Of a stretch of 64,000 nt of DNA, positions 61,840 through 64,000 are shown piece after piece. The position numbers and the translations under genes were made by a program. The notes below the pieces were generated by a model. The model saw nothing but the letters and a program-made list of their open reading frames with translations, ran no database searches and had not been told where the DNA came from. This stretch comes from Natrinema versiforme (lineage in GTDB: Archaea > Halobacteriota > Halobacteria > Halobacteriales > Natrialbaceae): NCBI RefSeq assembly GCF_005576615.1, contig NZ_CP040332.1:1-64000 (forward strand), given 5' to 3'. Every line of letters starts with the position of its first letter. The stretch's first letter is position 1.

Positions 61840-63255
61840 ATGACTGAGACGCTCGTCACGAACGGACGGATCATCACCCAGAACGCCGATCGAGAACTGA
61901 TCTCGGACGGGGCAATCCTCCTCAGAGACGACGTGATCGCTGCCGTCGGGCCGGCAGCCGAACTGGAAGCCGAGTACGACTCCGAACGACGCATCGACGC
62001 CGACGGCGGAACCATCATCCCGGGGCTGATCAATGCACACACCCACGTTTCCGACATCATTCTCCGGGGCGCGTACAGCGCGGATCGAGGGCTGTACGAT
62101 TGGCTGTACAACGTCAAGCGCCCGGCCTGCATCGCGATGGAGTCGGAGGACCACGCCGCTGCCGCGGCGCTGTACTGCCTCGAGGCCATCCAGTCCGGCG
62201 TGACGACGTTCGTCGAAAACGATACGGAGATCATCTGGGACGGTCGGGCGGAGATCGAAGCCAAACTCGATGTCTACGAAGAGTCGGGGATCAGAAACGT
62301 CTACGGCGCTGGCTTCGCGGACGATCCCCCCGACGGGGAATTCGAGGCGCTGCTTACGGATATCATGGGCCGCGAGCCGTCGGTGGAGCATCCGCCTGCG
62401 GATCGTCTGACTGTCGAGACGGAGACCGCCCTGCACGAGGTGGAGTCGCTGCTGGAGGACCATCACGGTCGTGCTGACGGCCGCCAGTCGGTCTGGCCCG
62501 CTCCCATCGTCGTCGAAACCACGACGACGCAGGGCTTTCAGGGGGCCGCTCGACTCGCAGAGGAGTACGACGTGATGACGACGGCCCACGTCGCGGAGGC
62601 CGAGGCGCAGACGCGCGGACCGGCGCTGTCCAGTATCGAGTATCTCCGAAACATTGGCTATCTCGGCGACCGTACCCTGCTGGGCCACTGCGTTCAGATC
62701 GATAGTGCCGACGTGCGGATCCTGGCCGAGTCGAACACCGCCGTCGCCCACAATTTCTTCGCCAACATGCGGCTGGCCACCGGGTTCGCGCCGATCACAG
62801 ACCTGCTCGACCACGGCGCGACCGTCGGTCTCGGGACGGACAACGCGAACCTCAGCGACACGGTCAACCCGCTGAACGATCTCCGGGCGGTCTTTGCGGC
62901 CCACAAGGGTTTTCACCGGGACGCGAGCGTCCTCGACGCGGCGACGGCGTTTGACATGGTCACCATCGACGGCGCACGCGCCATCGGCCGCGAGGACGAC
63001 CTCGGCTCGATCGAGGTGGGCAAACAGGCCGACCTCGCGATCGTCGATATGGACCAGCCACATCTCACCCCGGCCCCGGATCCGGTGTTCGCACTGGTGG
63101 CCGGCGCGCAGGGCTTCGAGGTGGAGACGCTGCTGTGTGCGGGGGAGGTCGTCATGTCCGACCGCGAGGTACAGACGCTCGGGGAGACGAACGAACTACT
63201 GGACGATGCAACCGCGGCCGCCGAGACTGTCGTCGAACGAGTCGGCATTGAGTGA
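61840..63255 (+). CDS. Deaminase-type amidohydrolase (guanine/SAH-type)
   Basis: A 471-residue member of the metal-dependent hydrolase family that includes guanine deaminase, methylthioadenosine/SAH deaminases and triazine hydrolases. Motifs are PGLINAHTHVSD (His-x-His), VMTTAHVAEAEAQ, TLLGHCVQIDSAD and GLGTDNANLSDT with the catalytic Asp, then IEVGKQADLAIVD near the end. ATG 61840 is the probable start since earlier in-frame sequence is not protein-like. Its place between allantoinase and the xanthine-dehydrogenase-type gene favours guanine or another purine-derived substrate. Confidence 0.87.
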   Translation: MTETLVTNGRIITQNADRELISDGAILLRDDVIAAVGPAAELEAEYDSERRIDADGGTIIPGLINAHTHVSDIILRGAYSADRGLYDWLYNVKRPACIAMESEDHAAAAALYCLEAIQSGVTTFVENDTEIIWDGRAEIEAKLDVYEESGIRNVYGAGFADDPPDGEFEALLTDIMGREPSVEHPPADRLTVETETALHEVESLLEDHHGRADGRQSVWPAPIVVETTTTQGFQGAARLAEEYDVMTTAHVAEAEAQTRGPALSSIEYLRNIGYLGDRTLLGHCVQIDSADVRILAESNTAVAHNFFANMRLATGFAPITDLLDHGATVGLGTDNANLSDTVNPLNDLRAVFAAHKGFHRDASVLDAATAFDMVTIDGARAIGREDDLGSIEVGKQADLAIVDMDQPHLTPAPDPVFALVAGAQGFEVETLLCAGEVVMSDREVQTLGETNELLDDATAAAETVVERVGIE

Positions 63256-63267
63256 GAGCGGCCGAAC

Positions 63268-64000
63268 TTACGAATCCACTGCAGGCGATACAGACGCACG
63301 TTCGAGCGCCTGCTGGCAGTACGACCGGACGAGACCGAGCCGATGGCGTCCGTCGGCCACCTCGTTCGCCACCAGCGTCCCGGGATCGACATCGCGGAGT
63401 GCAGCGTCGGCGGCCCGCGCTCGCCGCTCGTCATCGAGTGTTCCGCCGGCGAGCGTCTCCTCGACCCGCGGGAGACGAATCGGATACGGCTTCGCGCCGT
63501 TGACCGCGACCCGTGCCGACTCGACGAGACCGCCGTCGGTTTCGAGTCGGGCAGCGACGCTCACGATCGCGTAGCCGGAGTATTCCGAGGTCCGGATGTA
63601 CCCGCTCCGAGCCCCGTCAGGGATGGCGATTTCGGTGAGCAATTCGTCGGGTTCGATAGCGGTTTCATCGGGTCCGCAAAACCACTCCTCGGCGTCGATC
63701 CGGCGGCGGCCGTTCGGCCCGCGGACGACGATCGTGCCGCCGAGAGCGAGAACGGCGGCCGGAGCGTCGTACTTCGGATCGGCAACCACGAGGTTGCCAC
63801 CGATTGTTCCCTGGTGTTTCGCCTGATAGTCGCCCACGGAGTCGGTCGCCTCTGCGAGTGCGCGGGCGTGATCGCGGACGGTCGCGGACGCGGCGATCCG
63901 GTCGTGAGTCGTCAGCGCGCCGATACGAGTTCCCCCGTCCTGCCGGGAGATCCCGCGGAGCGCGTCGATACCGCTGATATCGACGAGCCGATCCGGCGTC
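63268..64000 (-). CDS. FAD-binding subunit of a xanthine dehydrogenase-type enzyme (partial)
   Basis: The open frame continues to the window edge, so the N-terminal part is missing. The visible part has TPDRLVDISGIDALRGIS and GTRIGALTTHDRIAAS of the FAD domain, HQGTIGGNLVVADPKYDAPA (the FAD-binding TIGGN loop), and the C-terminal VNGAKPYPIRLPRVEETLAG domain. This is the CoxM/XdhB middle subunit of molybdenum hydroxylases. Together with uricase and its followers, xanthine dehydrogenase (hypoxanthine to urate) is the expected enzyme. The partner Mo and Fe-S subunits should lie to the right. Confidence 0.9.
   Translation of the reverse strand, partial: TPDRLVDISGIDALRGISRQDGGTRIGALTTHDRIAASATVRDHARALAEATDSVGDYQAKHQGTIGGNLVVADPKYDAPAAVLALGGTIVVRGPNGRRRIDAEEWFCGPDETAIEPDELLTEIAIPDGARSGYIRTSEYSGYAIVSVAARLETDGGLVESARVAVNGAKPYPIRLPRVEETLAGGTLDDERRARAADAALRDVDPGTLVANEVADGRHRLGLVRSYCQQALERASVSPAVDS

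Noticed and set aside
61600-63063. Long minus-strand frame opposite the deaminase-type amidohydrolase
   Set aside because: Val/Arg/Asp-rich shadow; the plus-strand protein has metal-site motifs.

Overview
The window looks like a piece of a haloarchaeal genome, probably of the Natrialba/Haloterrigena/Natrinema group. The evidence is very acidic proteins, GC-rich coding DNA with AT-rich islands, twin-arginine lipoproteins, HTH-10 (bacterio-opsin-activator type) and IclR regulators, haloarchaeal IS5, IS6 and IS200/IS605 (TnpB) elements, CPxCG micro-zinc-finger proteins and TATA boxes placed about 30 bp before start codons. No tRNA, rRNA, replication origin or CRISPR array was recognised. Everything below is read by eye, without database searches.

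Region 1 (1-7.8 kb) is an accessory graveyard. A frameshifted IS5 element cuts off the front of a gene whose remaining part ends in a Gly/Ala-rich hydrophobic stretch and a Cys-rich tail. A membrane protein with a PH-like tail follows. Then come several decayed IS6-type transposases and a nearly perfect 26-bp inverted repeat (3822-3847 and 6377-6402) bracketing 2.5 kb that carries a cysteine-rich halocin C8-like peptide gene and a methyltransferase. A candidate toxin-antitoxin pair follows (6646-7607).

Region 2 (7.8-18.6 kb) is metabolic: an NSS transporter, then a catabolic cluster around an IclR regulator (iron alcohol dehydrogenase, small accessory protein plus SSS symporter, SDR, HisD-family dehydrogenase, broken aldehyde dehydrogenase, 3-hydroxyacyl-CoA dehydrogenase). 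Import and successive oxidation of a small polyol or hydroxylated sulfonate is a reasonable guess. Region 3 (18.7-28.6 kb) holds a phosphate permease interrupted by one TAG codon, a tandem pair of beta-propeller lipoproteins, a chimeric Fic/Doc-like relic, a cold-shock protein, small zinc-finger proteins and a TnpB-element relic.

Region 4 (28.6-38.1 kb) is a peptide/nickel-type ABC system (two substrate-binding lipoproteins, two permeases and one fused double ATPase) with an APC permease coupled to the first binding protein. Region 5 (39.3-48.3 kb) has pirin, superoxide dismutase, a zinc-ribbon regulator, a TetR-aldehyde dehydrogenase pair, an NAD(P)-binding protein, a DoxX-like protein, a Tat-exported amidohydrolase and an HTH-10 regulator.

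Region 6 (48.5-64 kb) is a purine-catabolism island. It has adenine deaminase, a BMP-type nucleoside/purine ABC importer, uricase, hydroxyisourate hydrolase, OHCU decarboxylase, allantoinase, a deaminase-type amidohydrolase and, running off the right edge, the FAD subunit of a xanthine-dehydrogenase-type enzyme. Together these could take adenine or guanine to allantoate. An autonomous TnpB element sits at the end of the adenine deaminase gene, and its right end lies on that gene's stop codon.
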